Shown piece after piece: positions 24,101-36,782 of a stretch of DNA of 64,000 nucleotides. Position 1 is the stretch's first letter, and the number at the start of each line of letters is the position of its first letter. The stretch is taken from positions 21,083,881 through 21,147,880 of the forward strand of contig OX328096.1 of NCBI GenBank assembly GCA_946811185.2. The letters run 5' to 3'. The translations under genes and the position numbers were made by a program. The notes under the pieces are model-generated. The model worked only from the letters and a program-made list of their open reading frames with translations. It had not been told where the DNA came from and made no database searches. The stretch is from Hippopus hippopus (Eukaryota > Mollusca > Bivalvia > Cardiida > Cardiidae).

Positions 24101-25588
24101 TTGAAAATTGGTCAGAATGTTTGTCTTGATAAAATATTGGATGAGTTTGAAATTGGGTCACCTGGGATCAGAATCTAGGTCACTAGGTCAAATTAAACAA
24201 AAAGCTTGTGGGCACTCTAGAGGCCACATTTATTGCTCAAATGACCTTAAATTTTGTCAGAATATTTGTCTTGATGAAATCTAGGATGAGTTTGGATTGG
24301 GGTCACCTGGGATCATAAAGTAGGTCACTAGGTCAAATTAAAGAAATACCTTGTGGGCACTCTAGAGGCCACATTTTTTGCTCAATTGACTTGAAAATTG
24401 GTCAGAGTATTTGTCTTGATAAAATATTGGATGAGTTTGAAATTGGGTCACCTGGGGTCATAGTCTAGGTCACACGGTCAAATTAAACAAAAAGCTTGTG
24501 GGCACTCTAGAGGCCACATTTATTGCTCAAATGACCTTAAATTTTGTCAGAATATTTGTCTTGATGAAATCTCAGATGAGTTTGGATTGGGGTCACCTGG
24601 GATCATAAACTAGGTCACTAGGTCAAATTAAAGAAATACCTCGTGGGCACTCTAGAGGTCACATTTTTAGCTCAATTGACTTGAAAATTGGTCAGAATGT
24701 TTGTCTTGATAAAATGTCACATGAGTCTGAATTTGGGTCAACTGGGGTTATAAACCAGGTCACTAGGTCAAATTAAAGAAATACCTTGTGGGCAATTTAG
24801 AGGACACATTTATTGGTCAATTAATTTGAAAGTTGGTCACAATGTTTGTCTTGATAAAATCTAAGATGAGTTCAAAATTGGGTCTACTGGGGTCATAATC
24901 TAGGACACCAGGTCAAATTAAGGAAATACCTTGTGGACACTCTAGAGGCCACATTTCTTGCTCAATTGACTTGAAAATTGGTCAGAATGTTTGTCTTGAT
25001 GAAATATCGGATGAGTTTGAAATTGGGTCACCTGGGGTCATAAACTAGGACACTAGGTCAAATTAAAGAAGTACCTTGTGGACACTCTAGAGGCCACATT
25101 TCTTGCTCAGTTGACTTGAAAATTGGTCAGAATGTTTGTCTTGATGAAATATCGGATGAGTTCAAAATTGGGTCACCTGGGGTCATAAACAAGGTCACCA
25201 GGTCAAATTAAAGAAATACCTTGTGGGCACTCTAGAGGCCACATTTATTGCTCAATGTACTTGAAAATTGATCAGAATGATTGTCTTGACAAATTTTTGA
25301 TGAGTTCAAAATTGGGTCACCTTTGGTGATAAAGTAGGTCACTAGGTCAACTTAAGAAAATTCCTTTTGGACACTCTAGAGGCCACATTTTTAGTTCAAT
25401 TGACTTGACAAATGGGCAGAAATTGAATTATTCACGTGGAGTGAAATTTCGCCTATTGACTCAGGTGAGCGATCCAGGGCCAATATGGCCCTCTTGTTTC
25501 TGTTTGCATCATGAATTCATAATATAGGCTAGCAAAAAAGCAAAACCACTGCCAGTAGAGCGATTTCAGGTGCTCAAGGGCCTCTAGT
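21140..25588 (+). mobile_element. F-family element, complete, with a C element nested inside
   Basis: 5' AGCTCTACTGGC plus hairpin CTGGCTGAAAGCCAG. Core units of about 158 bp (ATCAATAGCTTGAACCC, AAAAGTAGCCATTT) run from 21237 to 21980. After the nested C element the 3' end follows: GCCAGTAGAGCGATTTCAGG then GGGCCTCTAGT. GCCAGTAGAGC is the inverse of the 5' end. Confidence 0.75.
22211..25499 (+). mobile_element. C-family composite element, copy 1 (3.3 kb)
   Basis: Head AGCTCACCTGAGCACAACAT with hairpin. Array 1 is about seven units of about 167 bp (AGAGCTTTGATATTTGGTAT, CCCCTGGGGTCAAAACTGGC; about 22470-23530). A second head-like junction TTAGCCCACCTGACCACAAT follows, then array 2, about 13 units of about 145 bp (ACTCTAGAGGCCACATTT; 23540-25400). 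It ends CTCAGGTGAGCGATCCAGGG, hairpin GGGCCAATATGGCCC, then TCTTGTTT. Short minus-strand frames in array 1 are repeat shadows. Confidence 0.85.
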
Positions 25589-25589
25589 A

Positions 25590-25726
25590 CAGATATTCAT
25601 GTAAATTGACTGTTTAAATCCATAATTTAAGATGAAAAGACAGTTTGAAGTGCCTCTGATCAGACGAAGTCAAACTGACCTATGTTGTGTCATGGGTTTC
25701 CGCGTTTTTTTCCCAACGGTCTTTTT
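25590..25726 (+). repeat. Dispersed repeat R, left part
   Basis: Aligns with 14800-14910 and is interrupted by the A element that starts at 25727; it continues at 27361. Confidence 0.65.
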
Positions 25727-27360
25727 AGCTCACCTGAGCACGAAGTGCTCATGGTGAGCTATTGTGATCGTGCTGTGTCCGGCGTCTGTCGTGCATCGTC
25801 AACTTTTACCTTGTGTACACTCTAGAGGCCACATTTTCAGTCTGATACTTGTGAAACTTGGTCAGAATGTTTGTCTTGATGATATCTCAGACGAGTTTGA
25901 AAATGGGTCATGTCGGGTCAAAAACTAGGTCACTAGGTCAAATCTTAGAAAAACCTTGTGTACCCTCTAGAGTCCACATTTTCTGTCCAGTACTCCTGAA
26001 AGTTGGTCAGAATGTTTGTCTTGATGATATCTCGGACGAGTTTGAAAATGGGCCATGTCGGGTCAAAAACTAGGTCACCAGGTCAAATCTTAGAAAAACC
26101 TTGTGTACGCTCTAGAGGCCATATTTTCAGTCCAATACTCCTGAAAGTTGGTCAGAATGTTTGTCTTGATGATATCTCGGACGAGATAGAAAATGGGCAA
26201 TGTGGGGTCAAAAACAAGGTCACCAGGTCAAATCTTAGAAAAACCTTATGTACAATCTAGAGGCCACATTTTTAGTCCAAAACTCTTGAAAGTTGGTCAG
26301 ATTGTTTGTCTTGATGATATCTCTGACAAATTTGAAAATGGGCCATGTTGGGTCAAAAACTAGGTCACTAGGTCAAATATTAGAAAAACCTTGTGTATGC
26401 TCCAGAAGCCACATTTTCTGTCCAATACTCTTGAAATTTGGTCAGAATGTTTGTCTTGATAATATCGCAGACAAGTTCGAAAGTGGGCCATGCGGAGTCA
26501 AAAACTAGGTCACTAGGTCAAATCTTTGAAAAACCTTGTGTACGCTTTCAGTCCAATGCTCTTTAAAGTTGGTCAGAATGTTTGTTATGATGATAGTTTG
26601 GATGAGTTTGAAAATGGGTCATGTCAGGTCGAAAACTAGGTCACCAGGTCAAATCTTAGAAAAACCTTATATAACTGTAAGCCTAGAGGCCACATTTTCA
26701 GTCCAATAATCTTGAAATTTGGTCAGAATGTTTGTCTTGATAATTTCTTTGACTAGTGTGAAAATGGGTCATGTTGGATAAAAAAAATAGGTCACAAAAC
26801 TCGGAAAAACCTTTTGTACTATAATTACAGTCCAATATTCTTTAAACTTTTGTTAGAATGTTTGTCTTGATGATATCTTGCATGAGTTTGAAATTGGGTC
26901 ACATGGAATAAAAGCTAGGTCACCAAGTTTCATCCTGGAAAAACCGTGTGTACGCTCTAGAGGCCACATTTTCAGTCCAATAATCTTGAAACTTGCTTTG
27001 AATGTTTGTCTTGATAATATTTAGACTAGTATGAATATGGGTCATGTTGGATAAAAAACTAGGTCACTAGGTCAAATCTCGGAAAAACCTTTTATACACC
27101 CTACAGGCCACATTTTCTCTCAAATACTCATGAAAGTTTGTCGGAATGTATGTCTGGATAATTTCTACATGTCAAGTAGGCCGCTGAGACAAATTCTAGA
27201 AAAAGCTTGTGTGCACTCTAGAGGCCATATTTGTTAGCCCAATACTAATGAGTGTTTGTCAGAGTGTTTGTCTTAATATCTCTGAAGAGATTGGAAATGG
27301 GTCATGTTTGATCAAAAGGCTCAGGTGAGTGACTTCAGGGCCATCATGGCCCTCTTGTTT
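25727..27360 (+). mobile_element. A-family element, complete (1.6 kb)
   Basis: AGCTCACCTGAGCACGAAGT, hairpin GAGCACGAAGTGCTC, about ten units of about 146 bp with AATGTTTGTCTTGATGATAT and AGGTCACTAGGTCA, then CTCAGGTGAGTGACTTC, GGGCCATCATGGCCC and TCTTGTTT. It is inserted in repeat R. Confidence 0.85.
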
Positions 27361-27640
27361 TAATATCAATTAATTTTTGGCGAAGGATTACAACATTATT
27401 TGATACACATTTGTCAATTAGGGAAGCAGGTAGCTTCAAACCTGTCATTTCAAACGGGATAAGTGGAATAACACCGTTATCATGTTTTCATAAACAACAA
27501 TTCAGCTTGATAAGCCGTTATAAACAGAGCAGCAAGCGTTCTTAACATGGGCTTTAGCCCATATTTTTTGTGTCGGATTGAAGTTTAAGCAGATGTTTTA
27601 GAGAGCCAAAAACTGGTCATTTTCAATTTCAAAAAAAAAG
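27361..27640 (+). repeat. Dispersed repeat R, right part
   Basis: Resumes the copy begun at 25590 (CAATTAATTTTTGGCGAAGG). Confidence 0.65.
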
Positions 27641-28050
27641 AAAAGTTTTATTACCCTTTTTGGGCTTCAACTTCTTTTTTGGTGGCTTTTTTCAGTCGAA
27701 AACTCCGTCTGCAAACTTCCGACATGAAAAACACTTTACGGAATAAAAACAAGCAGTTGTCCGAAAGGATTATTAAAAGCGCGTTATACAGTAGAGATTC
27801 AAACGTCTACATGATACTGATTTATAATCATGCATATACCAGTCTGAATGATTCATGTCCCTTGTTGACCATGGAAAACGAAAGTGAAAAGATCTTTTAT
27901 GATCATCAATTTTTGATTTTGGATGCGATTTTTTCTCGCGTTTGGAGATTTTTAATGAGATTTCTCAGATTTTTCCGCGATAATATCGCGGAATCGCGGC
28001 ATTGGCATATCCCTGCAGTAGAGCGATTTCAGACCCTCAAGGGCCTCTAG
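27641..28050 (+). mobile_element. Unassigned sequence ending in an F-type 3' terminus
   Basis: It ends CAGTAGAGCGATTTCAGACC then GGGCCTCTAG, as at 25588, but no F head is seen nearby. A 123-residue open frame covers it, with no recognisable protein; I do not call it a gene. Confidence 0.4.
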
Positions 28051-28154
28051 TTTACCATTGGCTTGAAAGATTCATTTAACTTTTTTTAGCAGGTTAAGGG
28101 TTAAACTTAAATTGGATAATAGTAATCAATAGCACGAGATGTACTAGTTTAGTA

Positions 28155-28382
28155 TTTATCTCTTTACAAAAAGAAAAACTTTACACTTGTCCAAATTCAA
28201 AGCTGTTCCAGACTACAAATTAATGTGGCTCAATTGATGAAAGCTGATTCTAAAAGGGCAGAAAACTTTGTGGGAAAAGGAGAAAATGCTGGTTACCAGC
28301 ATTTTCTCCTTTTCCTGCAATGCTTTCAAAGGGCTTCTTTCCCCGTGTCGTTAAAAATTGGGATTGTGTGGTAAAGATTTAG
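28155..28382 (-). mobile_element. PiggyBac-like MITE, full length
   Basis: ATCTCTTTACAAAAAG ... GTGTGGTAAAGATTTA, with core hairpin GGGAAAAGGAGAAAATGCTG / CAGCATTTTCTCCTTTTCC. Confidence 0.85.
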
Positions 28383-28535
28383 TGTACAAGATGTAAAATA
28401 ATAGTTTAACATAACAGTTTAACGGCACACAATGATCTAAATAATGAATGACTGGAAGAATGACAAGGGTTCCATGTCTAGTAAGGGTTAGTGTAGCTGG
28501 GATTTGCTACAAGTTACCTAGTTGCATTTATTTTT

Positions 28536-29160
28536 AGTCCCCTACCGGCGAAGCCGAAGGGGACTTTAGGTTTGCAGTCCGTCCGTCTGACTGTCTGTCC
28601 ATCTGTCCGTCCGTCCGCCAGTTTTCCTGACTTTTTTTCTAAACGCTGGCAGATATTGAGCTGATTTTTGGTGTGTAAGTCAACCACCATGAGTTACAGA
28701 TCAAGTTTGAGTTTCGTTCTGGTCCACTGATTTTTGACGAAATTATGGGTCTTGGACTAAGAAAATTTTACCGAAAATACAGTTTTCCGCACTTTTTTTC
28801 TAAATGCTGGCAGATATTGAGCTGATTTTCAGTGTGTAAGTCAAAAACCATGAGTTATAGATCAAGTTCGAGTTTCATTCAGGTCCACTGATTTTTTACG
28901 AAATTACGGGCCTTAGACTTAGAAAATTTCACTGAAAAAACTTCTTCAATGAACTTACATTAACAAGGAAAAATGCTTATATATCTGGCTTTCATTAAAG
29001 CATTGCATACAAAGACAGACACAATGCTTATAATTCTGAAAGTGGGTCAGATATGTTCTTTCTCCTCTACAGAAATTTACAAACTATATGTGCCAGCGAT
29101 ATATACGGCCGGTAGGGGACTGGGTATTGCTATGCAATACAATCAGAATGCTTGTTTACT
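28536..29160 (+). mobile_element. D-family Helentron-like element
   Basis: 5' AGTCCCCTACCGGCGAAGCC; the inverse CCGGTAGGGGACT lies at 29109, followed by the hairpin GTATTGCTATGCAATAC. About two core units (GCTGGCAGATATTGAGCTGA). Same design as A, B and F but unrelated sequence. Confidence 0.7.
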
Positions 29161-29429
29161 TTCATTCATAATAGTACAGTTATTTAGGAATACTGAGTGA
29201 TATGAGCCTGATTTGCATTAGGTTACATGTAAGCAAACATCTTGTACCTTATCAATGACATCTTGTACCGTCTAGTACTTTGTAAAAAGACATGTCCAAA
29301 TTGGGATGGTAGAGATTTAGTGTTTTTTTGAAAAAATTGCCTTATATAACAGAATTTAGATTTCTAACAGAAAGAATTGTTTTCTGTGAGGCAGTATTTG
29401 GCAACTGTGGGTTTTTTTGTTAACATTGG

Positions 29430-30040
29430 ATCTGGATCAATCTTGATGCCTATAGACTAGCTTCACTAGTCTAAAAATGGAATACATCTTGACAAAACGT
29501 AGGTCATATTAACACATATCTGATAAAAAGCCTTATGTGCAGTCTAGAGGACATAATTATTTTCAGCCCAATGCTCATGAATGTCTGTCGGAGTGTTTTG
29601 TCTTGATGACATCTGGAATGATTTTGAATATGTGTCACATCAAATAAAAAGACAAATTTTAGACCAACCTTTTGTGCACTCTAGAGGTTACATTTTGAGT
29701 CCAACTCTTATAAAAGTTTATAACAACTTTATGATTCCCAGATCACTTTGCTCATGTCAGCCCTATAGGGCCAATGACCCTGGTGGTTATTTAAGTTACA
29801 TTTCAAGATGTTAAGTATATATAGGGAATATTATGTCGTAGTTATATATAGGGAATATTATGTCGTAGTAACTTTCCTGTTTGCCTTGATAATATCCAGC
29901 ACAAGGTCAAATTTGCTCATGTTGAGTCCAAAAGTAGGTCACAGAGACAAATTTTTGTAAAAACTTGTTTACACTCCAGAGGCAACAGTTTCAGCTCAAT
30001 ACTCATGAAATTTGTGTGAATTCTACAATAGTGCATCATA
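29430..30040 (+). mobile_element. A-family element, decayed
   Basis: Several worn core units (GTGCAGTCTAGAGGACATAA), interrupted by unrelated sequence and a short tandem duplication at 29814-29868. Confidence 0.55.
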
Positions 30041-30260
30041 GAATAGACACTGAACAAATTCCATGAAAGCATGAATAGGAACACTAGCTGCAGCAATATA
30101 ATTAGAATAATGTTGAAAATGGCACTGAACACCATACAAACAAAATATTAATATCTCTGGGGCTTTTAGAAATTGGATTTGTTTGGTGAAAGGTCAAGAT
30201 ACCATAGGAAACAAGAAGGGAAACGGAAACATTATTCAGTGCAAAGGGACAGAAAAAGCC

Positions 30261-30490
30261 TTAAACTCTTTACTAAACAACAAAATTTTAGCTTAGTCCA
30301 AATGAAAAGCATTTGCAGACAACAAATTAAATGTTATTCACAAATAAAATTTGTCTTTCAGAGGGTAGAAAACATTTTGGGAAGAGGAGAAGATGATGGT
30401 TATCAGCATTTTCTCCTTTTGTAACAATTTTTATCACTAGCCTTCTTTCTCAGGGTCCTTAAACCTGGGGATTGTGTGGTAAAGGGTTAA
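30261..30490 (-). mobile_element. PiggyBac-like MITE, full length (230 bp)
   Basis: TTAAACTCTTTACTAAACAA ... GTGTGGTAAAGGGTTAA, with TTAA at both ends. The hairpin is partly decayed. Confidence 0.85.
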
Positions 30491-30985
30491 TTGCTTCAGT
30501 TGAAACCTGGGATTTATTTTGCCAAGTTCTGTTTTTCAATTCATTAATACGGTGCTGTAGGATATGGTTCACTATCAGGTGTTTTGGTATTACACATTGT
30601 TAAGTTAGCTTTGTTTTAATGTTATTAATCAATTGTATGACCCATGAAGATTTTCATATACATTTATGAGTATTAAATGGGGCCCTAGATGGATTAATCA
30701 TCATTTATGTGTTGGTTAAACTGTAACCAGCAGAAGTACAGATACTTATTTCTAAATAAGTTGGATGGTAGTTGATAAATGATGCAAAAGTTGATATATA
30801 CTATATCTCTATGACAGAGAAAATTTCATTGGTTTCTGCTTGCCAAAATACACTGTTAAAGTATGAAAATGGTCAATTGTTCTTTCCAAAGATACTTTTG
30901 GATGGAAAATTGGTTACTAACATTTTGTGTCACATAAAATGGAACTTAAAGGTTTTATAATATGTGGGTTGCTCTATATATTTTT

Positions 30986-32236
30986 ATACGCCCATCATAG
31001 ATGGGATGTATTATGGGACTACCCATGGCGAACAGGTGGGTGGGTGGGCGGCATCCAGTTCTTTGTCCAGAGCATAACTTTGTCATCTCCAGTCCGATTG
31101 ACTTGAAAACTGGCATTTGTGTTTGTTGCAATAATACAGAGTGCAGTGCGAAAGAACCATAACTCTACCTCTTGCTGTCTTTGAGTTATTTCCCTTTGAT
31201 TGTCATTTTTACAGCATTTTCTGCTTGTCCGGAGCATAACTTTGTCATCTCCAGTCTGATTGACTTGAAACTTGGCATTTGTGTTTGTTGCAATAATACG
31301 GAGTGCAGTGCGAAAGAACCATAACTCTACTTCATGCTGTCTTTGAGTTATTTCCCTTTGATCGTCATTTTTACAGCATATTCTGCTTGTCTGGAATATA
31401 ACTTTGTCATTTTTAGTCTGAACATCTTCAAATTTGGTATGCATGATTGTTGAAAAATTACGGAGTGCAGTGCACAAGAACCATAGCTCTTCCTAGCACG
31501 AATTTTGAGTTATTCCCCATTTGATCTTCATTTTTATAGCATTTCTTGCTTGTCTGGAGCATAACTTTGTCATCTTAAGTAGGAATGACGTGAAATATGG
31601 TATGCTTATTTGTTGCAATATTTGGAAGTGCAATGCGCAAGAATTGTATCTCTACCTCATGCTATCTTTGAGTTATTTCCCTTTGATCGTCATTTTTACA
31701 GCATTTAGTGATTGTCTGGAATATAACTTTGTCATCTCAAGTCAGAACATGTTTGTTGCAACATTACGGAGTACAGTGCCAAGAACAATTACTCTCCCTA
31801 GCGTGGATTTTGAGTAATTCCACTTTGATCTTCATTTTTACACTATTTCTTGCTTGTACTGAACGGAACTTTGTCACCTCAAGTCAAATTGACTTGAGAC
31901 TTGGTAAACATGTTTGTTGCAGTTAAGAAAAGTGCAATGCTCTGGAGCCGTAATCTTACCTAATGCCTATTTGAAATTATTCCCTATTCATTATTTTTTT
32001 TTTTACAGCTTTTCATGCTTCTCTACAATATAACTTTGTCTTTTCATGTTGAAATGACCTGAAACTTTATATGCATGTTTCCTTAACATTAGAGGAGACA
32101 TTCATGCCTATTTCAATCACTTACATGATTTCTGCTGCACTACTATTTTCCTCTACCTGCCCTTTATGATTATTATCCCCCCTCGACAACTGGCGGTGGG
32201 ACGGGCGTATCTTGCAACAATTTGCCGCTCTTGTTT
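30986..32236 (+). mobile_element. E-family Helentron-like element
   Basis: 5' ATACGCCCATCATAGATGGG; 3' GACGGGCGTATCTTGCAACA then GCTCTTGTTT. Seven core units of about 163 bp (GCATAACTTTGTCATCTCCA, GAGTTATTTCCCTTTGAT). The minus-strand frame 31019-31477 is a reading of the tandem units, not a gene. Confidence 0.75.
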
Positions 32237-34635
32237 CAAGTTTTGTTTTCTTATAATATTATACTCCATACAGGTACTTTGGTAAAGATTTGTCAAAAAA
32301 GACATGCGGAGAGAGAAAATCAAGTTTTGTTAACCCCTCTGGGTAAGATTTTAGTGTAAATCTGTAGATAGAAAATTAAGTATATTCTAGTATAGTTGTT
32401 TGAAGAACTTGTGGGGCAGTTTCTTTATTTGTTTTTGTTATTATCTTTGTTCAAAATTAGCCCTGCCTCGGGGGGTCTCATGTTTCACAGGGGCTTTATA
32501 TTGAAGAAACTTTGAAAATCTGCTTGTGTATAGCCATATGGCCTAGACCTGTATTATTTGGCATGTAGCTTTATCTTGTGGACCTCTGACAGAATTCAAG
32601 TACACTGGAACCCTGCTATAATGCTTTAGTTGGGAGTCACGATCGACAACAGCAATATATATATATGAGGTTAAAGAATATAATGCTGTTCCCCCCCCCC
32701 CACACACACACACACATACATATAACCTGTGACTGATTCGGTGACCAGTGCCAAAACTACAGCATTAATTAATTACTGTTATGCGCCAATATATTCGGAC
32801 AAAAATAAATTACCAATTTTCTGATTATTCTTTAAAATTTAATGTTCTTGAAATTGTCATTTTGAACAATACAGGGTGGCCAAAATAATAAGCTTTAACG
32901 TATGTTGGGAGTGTGTCCAAAATGCGAAGGGTACAATTCTGCAAATTTACGCATAGTAGCGGTGGAGGTAGATCTAGTCCCAATACTTAGATGTAGACAT
33001 GCCTATTTACTCATCAACATTTATTTATCGGACATGTGACATTTTAGTTTTCTTTCACATGTAACGTCTAAACGGGCTCCATTTAGTTCTATTACCAATT
33101 CCAGACTCTCAAACACTGGCACAGTTACATAAAAGAACTTCACTTACCTGTAGGACCATTTTTATTTGAAAATATTTAACAGCTGTTTTACTGAATAATA
33201 TCCAGATTCGTTCAGAATTCAGTCAAAGCACTATCATGTTGGATTGCAGACAGTGCCACCGCCATGTTTTTCATTCATGCAGATGGTGGCATAACATACC
33301 TAAATTGACTATGATGACTAACAAAACATGTATCAATAATCATATGAGATAAGGCCCAATGAACATGATGAATGTCAAAATGAAAAATAACATATGTTGG
33401 GGCTTATAAATAGGACTATGGTGGGAAGTCAAAACTCTAATACAGATTTAGTTTAGACATGTTTTCAGTCTTTAAATACATGTACTTTAAATATGTTCTT
33501 ACCTTTTTTAGGCCTAATAAAAAAAGCTTTCTATGAATACGAGTTCGGTCATATTTTGGGGTGGATGGTTTAGATCCAAGATTTAACTGCACTTCCTTTT
33601 TAGTCTGATGTGTATCTGCATCATCAGCAAAGGCAGTAAATGAGTAAATATGACCAAAAATAACTAGTTATCTATCGAAATTTCACACCAGTTGTGAGTC
33701 TACAAACGTTTGCAGTAAAGTTTGCATTAGGGGTATGACGTAATGTGCCAATCACTCGAAGTAGGAGTGTTGTACTGCAAGCGTTTGTTGTACACACTTT
33801 AACTTACAGCTGTTTTGCCCAAAGAAATTTACACCTGGTTTTAGGCAGACCTCTAATTAAAACAAGAAGGTCATGCAATATGCCAATATTACGCCTACTT
33901 TACTTACGCTGATATTGCCTTTTTGTGTATTTCTAGAACACCCCAGTTATGTCACATGTATTGTGTAGTAAGCAGAAAAATAAGTTAACCAGCTATTTTC
34001 TGAAAACTTTGTGGTCGAGATAAAAAGAATGCATAAGCTAATTTGATGCATCAGTTAAATGGATCAATTACCAATGAATAAAGAAGAGAAACAACAAGGT
34101 TTAGTATTCAACAGTGCTTTATTTTTTGTAATCATAGGGACAACACAGTGCTTCAAGCATCCCCTCTAAGGAATTACTTTCCTGCAGAAGTTGTAGATCA
34201 AGATCAGAGGCCTGTGCTCAGACTGACGATTAAATGTTTTGTCTGATCTCTGATCTTAATCTACTCTGGCTGCTTTGAAGAGGCATCTCTAACAAAAACA
34301 TACTTTAATATAGTAATTTTGTTGGTGGAATTTCACAACTGAATATTACCATTTAGATACTCGGCTCTCTAAGGATTCTTGTTCATAACGGTGTTATGTA
34401 CAAGGTACAACTGTGCATTCATTATGCAGCCCATCAGCTTATTGGAGATATTTTCTGAAAATGAACTTGTCCAGTATTTTGGTAAATATATGTTTCAGCC
34501 TCTCAGAATATTTAAGAAAACTTATTTTTAGACTGTCCTGAGTTAAACATTAATTCAACGTGCCCAAACATTTAGGGTGTACGAATACACTGGCAAATTA
34601 TGGTACATTTGATATTGCTGTTAAGGATTGTTTAT
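32237..34635. other. Intron 3 sequence without a gene
   Basis: No coding signal found. It holds a decayed stretch resembling C-family array 1 (32440-32600), a C-run plus CA repeat (32691-32720), and a 17-bp inverted repeat with one mismatch (GTAGATCAAGATCAGAG at 34193; CTCTGATCTTAATCTAC at 34248). Confidence 0.5.
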
Positions 34636-34639
34636 TTTT

Positions 34640-36019
34640 TGCTCATCTGAGCCGGAAGTGCTCAAGGTCAGCTTTTGTGATCGTGCTGTGACCAGCATCC
34701 GTTATGCCTTGTGCGTCGTCCAACTTGGGGTCGTCAATATTTACCTTGTGTGCACTCTGGAGGCCACAGATTTTGTCAGAAACACATAAAACTTGGTCAG
34801 AATGTTTGTCTTGATAATATCTGCAGCAAGTTCGAAATTGGGTCATGTCAAGTCAAAAAGTAGGTCACCAGGCCAAATCTTAGAAAACCTTGTGTATGCT
34901 CTAAAGGCCACATTTTCATCCTGATACTCTTGAAACTTGGTCAGAATGTTTGTCTCAATGATATCTTTGATAAGTTTAAAATTGAGTCATGTCAGGTAAA
35001 AAAGTAGGTCACTGGGCCAAATCTTAGAAAAATCTTGTGTGCTCTCTACAGACCTCATTTTCAGCCTAATACTCATGAAAGTAGGTCAGAGTGTTTGTCT
35101 TGATGATACCTTGGACAAATTCCAAATCGGGTCATGTCTGGTCAAAAAGTAGGTCACTGGACAGAATCTTAGAAAAACCTTGTGTGCACTCTAGAGGCCA
35201 CATTTTCAGCCTGATACTCATGAAACTGGGTCAGAGGGTTTGTCTTGATGAAATCTCAGAGAAGTGTGAAATTGGGTCACCTCAGGTCAAAAAATAGGTC
35301 ACTTAGCCAAATCTTAGAAAAACCTTGTATGCATCCTACAGGCCATATTGTCAGCCTGATACTCATGAAACTAGGTCAGAGTGTTTGTCTTGGTAATTTC
35401 TCAGGGAATGTTGAATTTTGGTCACCTTGACCAAAAAGTAGGTCACAAGGCCAACTCTTAAAAAAACCTAATGTGCAGTCTAGAGGTATTATTTTAATCT
35501 TGATACTCATGAAAGTAGGTCAGAGTGTTTGTCTCGATGATATCACAGACATGTTTGAAATTGGGTCACGTCAGGTCAAAAAGTAGGTCACTTAGCCAAA
35601 TTTTGGAAAAACCTGATGACAAGAGGCCACATTTTCAGCCTGATACTCGTGAAACTTGATCAGAACGTTTGTCTTGTTGATATCTCAGATGAGATTGAAA
35701 TCGAGACTTGTCTGGTCAAAAAGTAGGTCACTGGACTGAATCTGAACTTGTGTGCACTCTACAGGCCACATTTTGAGCCTGATACTGTAAATCACTTTAA
35801 ATTTGTGAGAACTTTATTTTGCGAGTTTGTCCCGATTTTCCTATTTTTTATTCACTTTCGCTTATAATAGCTTATATGATTATTTCTGTCTTTGATAGGG
35901 TAGGAAACATTATGGGAAAAGGAAAAGCCTTCTCTTTCAGGGTCTTTAAAACTTTGGATTCTGTGGTAAAGGGTTAAAAGCCAGTGGAGCAATACATGGC
36001 CATCATGGCCCTCTTGTTT
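34640..36019 (+). mobile_element. A-family element with MITE inside
   Basis: Head GCTCATCTGAGCCGGAAGTG, seven to eight units, a MITE fragment (35880-35977), then the 3' hairpin GGCCATCATGGCCCTCTTGT. Confidence 0.75.
35880..35977 (-). mobile_element. PiggyBac-like MITE, partial
   Basis: CTTTGATAGGGTAGGAAACA ... CTGTGGTAAAGGGTTAA. The hairpin has collapsed to GGAAAAGGAAAAGCC. Confidence 0.7.
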
Positions 36020-36267
36020 AACATTTTCTTTTACAAAGGCTGCTATGGTCATACAAGACCAAAATAGGCTATACATGAGTGTCACTCTGGGAAAAGGGGG
36101 ATACTAAGGGGATTAATGCATCTCCTTGTTGCATTATTCTATGCAAGTTATCACATAACTGTTTGTCCATAGAATCCATCCTGTCTTACAACTAACTGAA
36201 TCATGAGATGAAATGATCCTTGGACTCATGCCTTGAAAATTTACAAATAGCAAAAAGTTTCAACCAA

Positions 36268-36298
36268 TGTCAGCCTGCACAGACTGTGCAGGCTGACA
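36268..36298. repeat. 31-bp near-perfect palindrome
   Basis: TGTCAGCCTGCACAG with its inverse CTGTGCAGGCTGACA. Related wording (GACTGCACAGGCTGACAGG) recurs near 62968, and both are followed by CACAGAGCATG, so this is a worn dispersed repeat. It lies about 85 bp before exon 4. Confidence 0.7.
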
Positions 36299-36382
36299 TG
36301 GGTTGATACTTTTTTTCCAGATGCATTAAACCTCCCTTCTCACAGAGCATGACTCATATGTCTTTTTCTGTCTAATTTCAAG

Positions 36383-36472
36383 CCAAACAGCGAATACATC
36401 TGAAGGGGAAGAGTGTGATGAAGATGATAGCACAGATACAGAGTATGAGCCAAGCTACAACTTATCTAAGGG
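36383..36472 (+). CDS. Zinc-finger gene, coding exon 4 (acidic linker)
   Basis: The acceptor is TTTTTCTGTCTAATTTCAAG. It is 90 nt and encodes about 30 residues, very acidic: QTANTSEGEECDEDDSTDTE followed by YEPSYNLSKG. The donor is ambiguous. GTGGGT at 36473 keeps phase 2 and fits exon 5, so it is chosen; GTAATT at 36477 would leave in phase 0 and break the reading frame into exon 5. No domain is recognised; acidic stretches of this kind are common in linkers of nuclear proteins. The preceding intron is about 16.9 kb and is filled with nested repeats. Confidence 0.6.
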
Positions 36473-36550
36473 GTGGGTAATTAGCTGATATCTTACAAAT
36501 AGGGCAGTTATGGTAAAGATATTGTACTTGTTGACCCAAACCATAGTATT

Positions 36551-36782
36551 TTCAACCCTATACCACATGATCCTGAGTTTTAGCTACTCTGAAGAAGAAA
36601 AGATTTGAAAATACTGGAGGAAAAGAAGAAAATGCCAATGACCAGCATTTTCTCCTTTTCCTCCACTATGTTTTCTACCCTATCAAAGGAAGAAATCATC
36701 ATTTGAGCTACATTCAGTTTGTTGTCTGCAAGTACTCCCATTATGATCCAGTCTAAAATTTGCCATTTGGAAAAGACTTAAG
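36551..36782 (+). mobile_element. PiggyBac-like MITE, full length
   Basis: TCAACCCTATACCACATGAT ... ATTTGGAAAAGACTTAA, with a hairpin around CCAATGACCAGCATTTTCTC. It sits about 80 bp after exon 4. A further arm fragment lies at 36800-36862. Confidence 0.8.

Noticed and set aside
23535..25400. Regular array resembling a CRISPR
   Set aside because: Units of about 145 bp are repeats throughout, without unique spacers; the genome is eukaryotic.
27679..28050. 123-residue frame
   Set aside because: No recognisable protein, ends in a transposon terminus, low-complexity Phe/Arg-rich.
31019..31477. 152-residue minus-strand frame
   Set aside because: Covers the tandem core of the E element, with the same peptide repeated per unit.
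36473..36482. GTAATT at 36477 as donor of exon 4
   Set aside because: It is a fair site but leaves phase 0, which would put exon 5 out of frame; GTGGGT at 36473 keeps phase 2.
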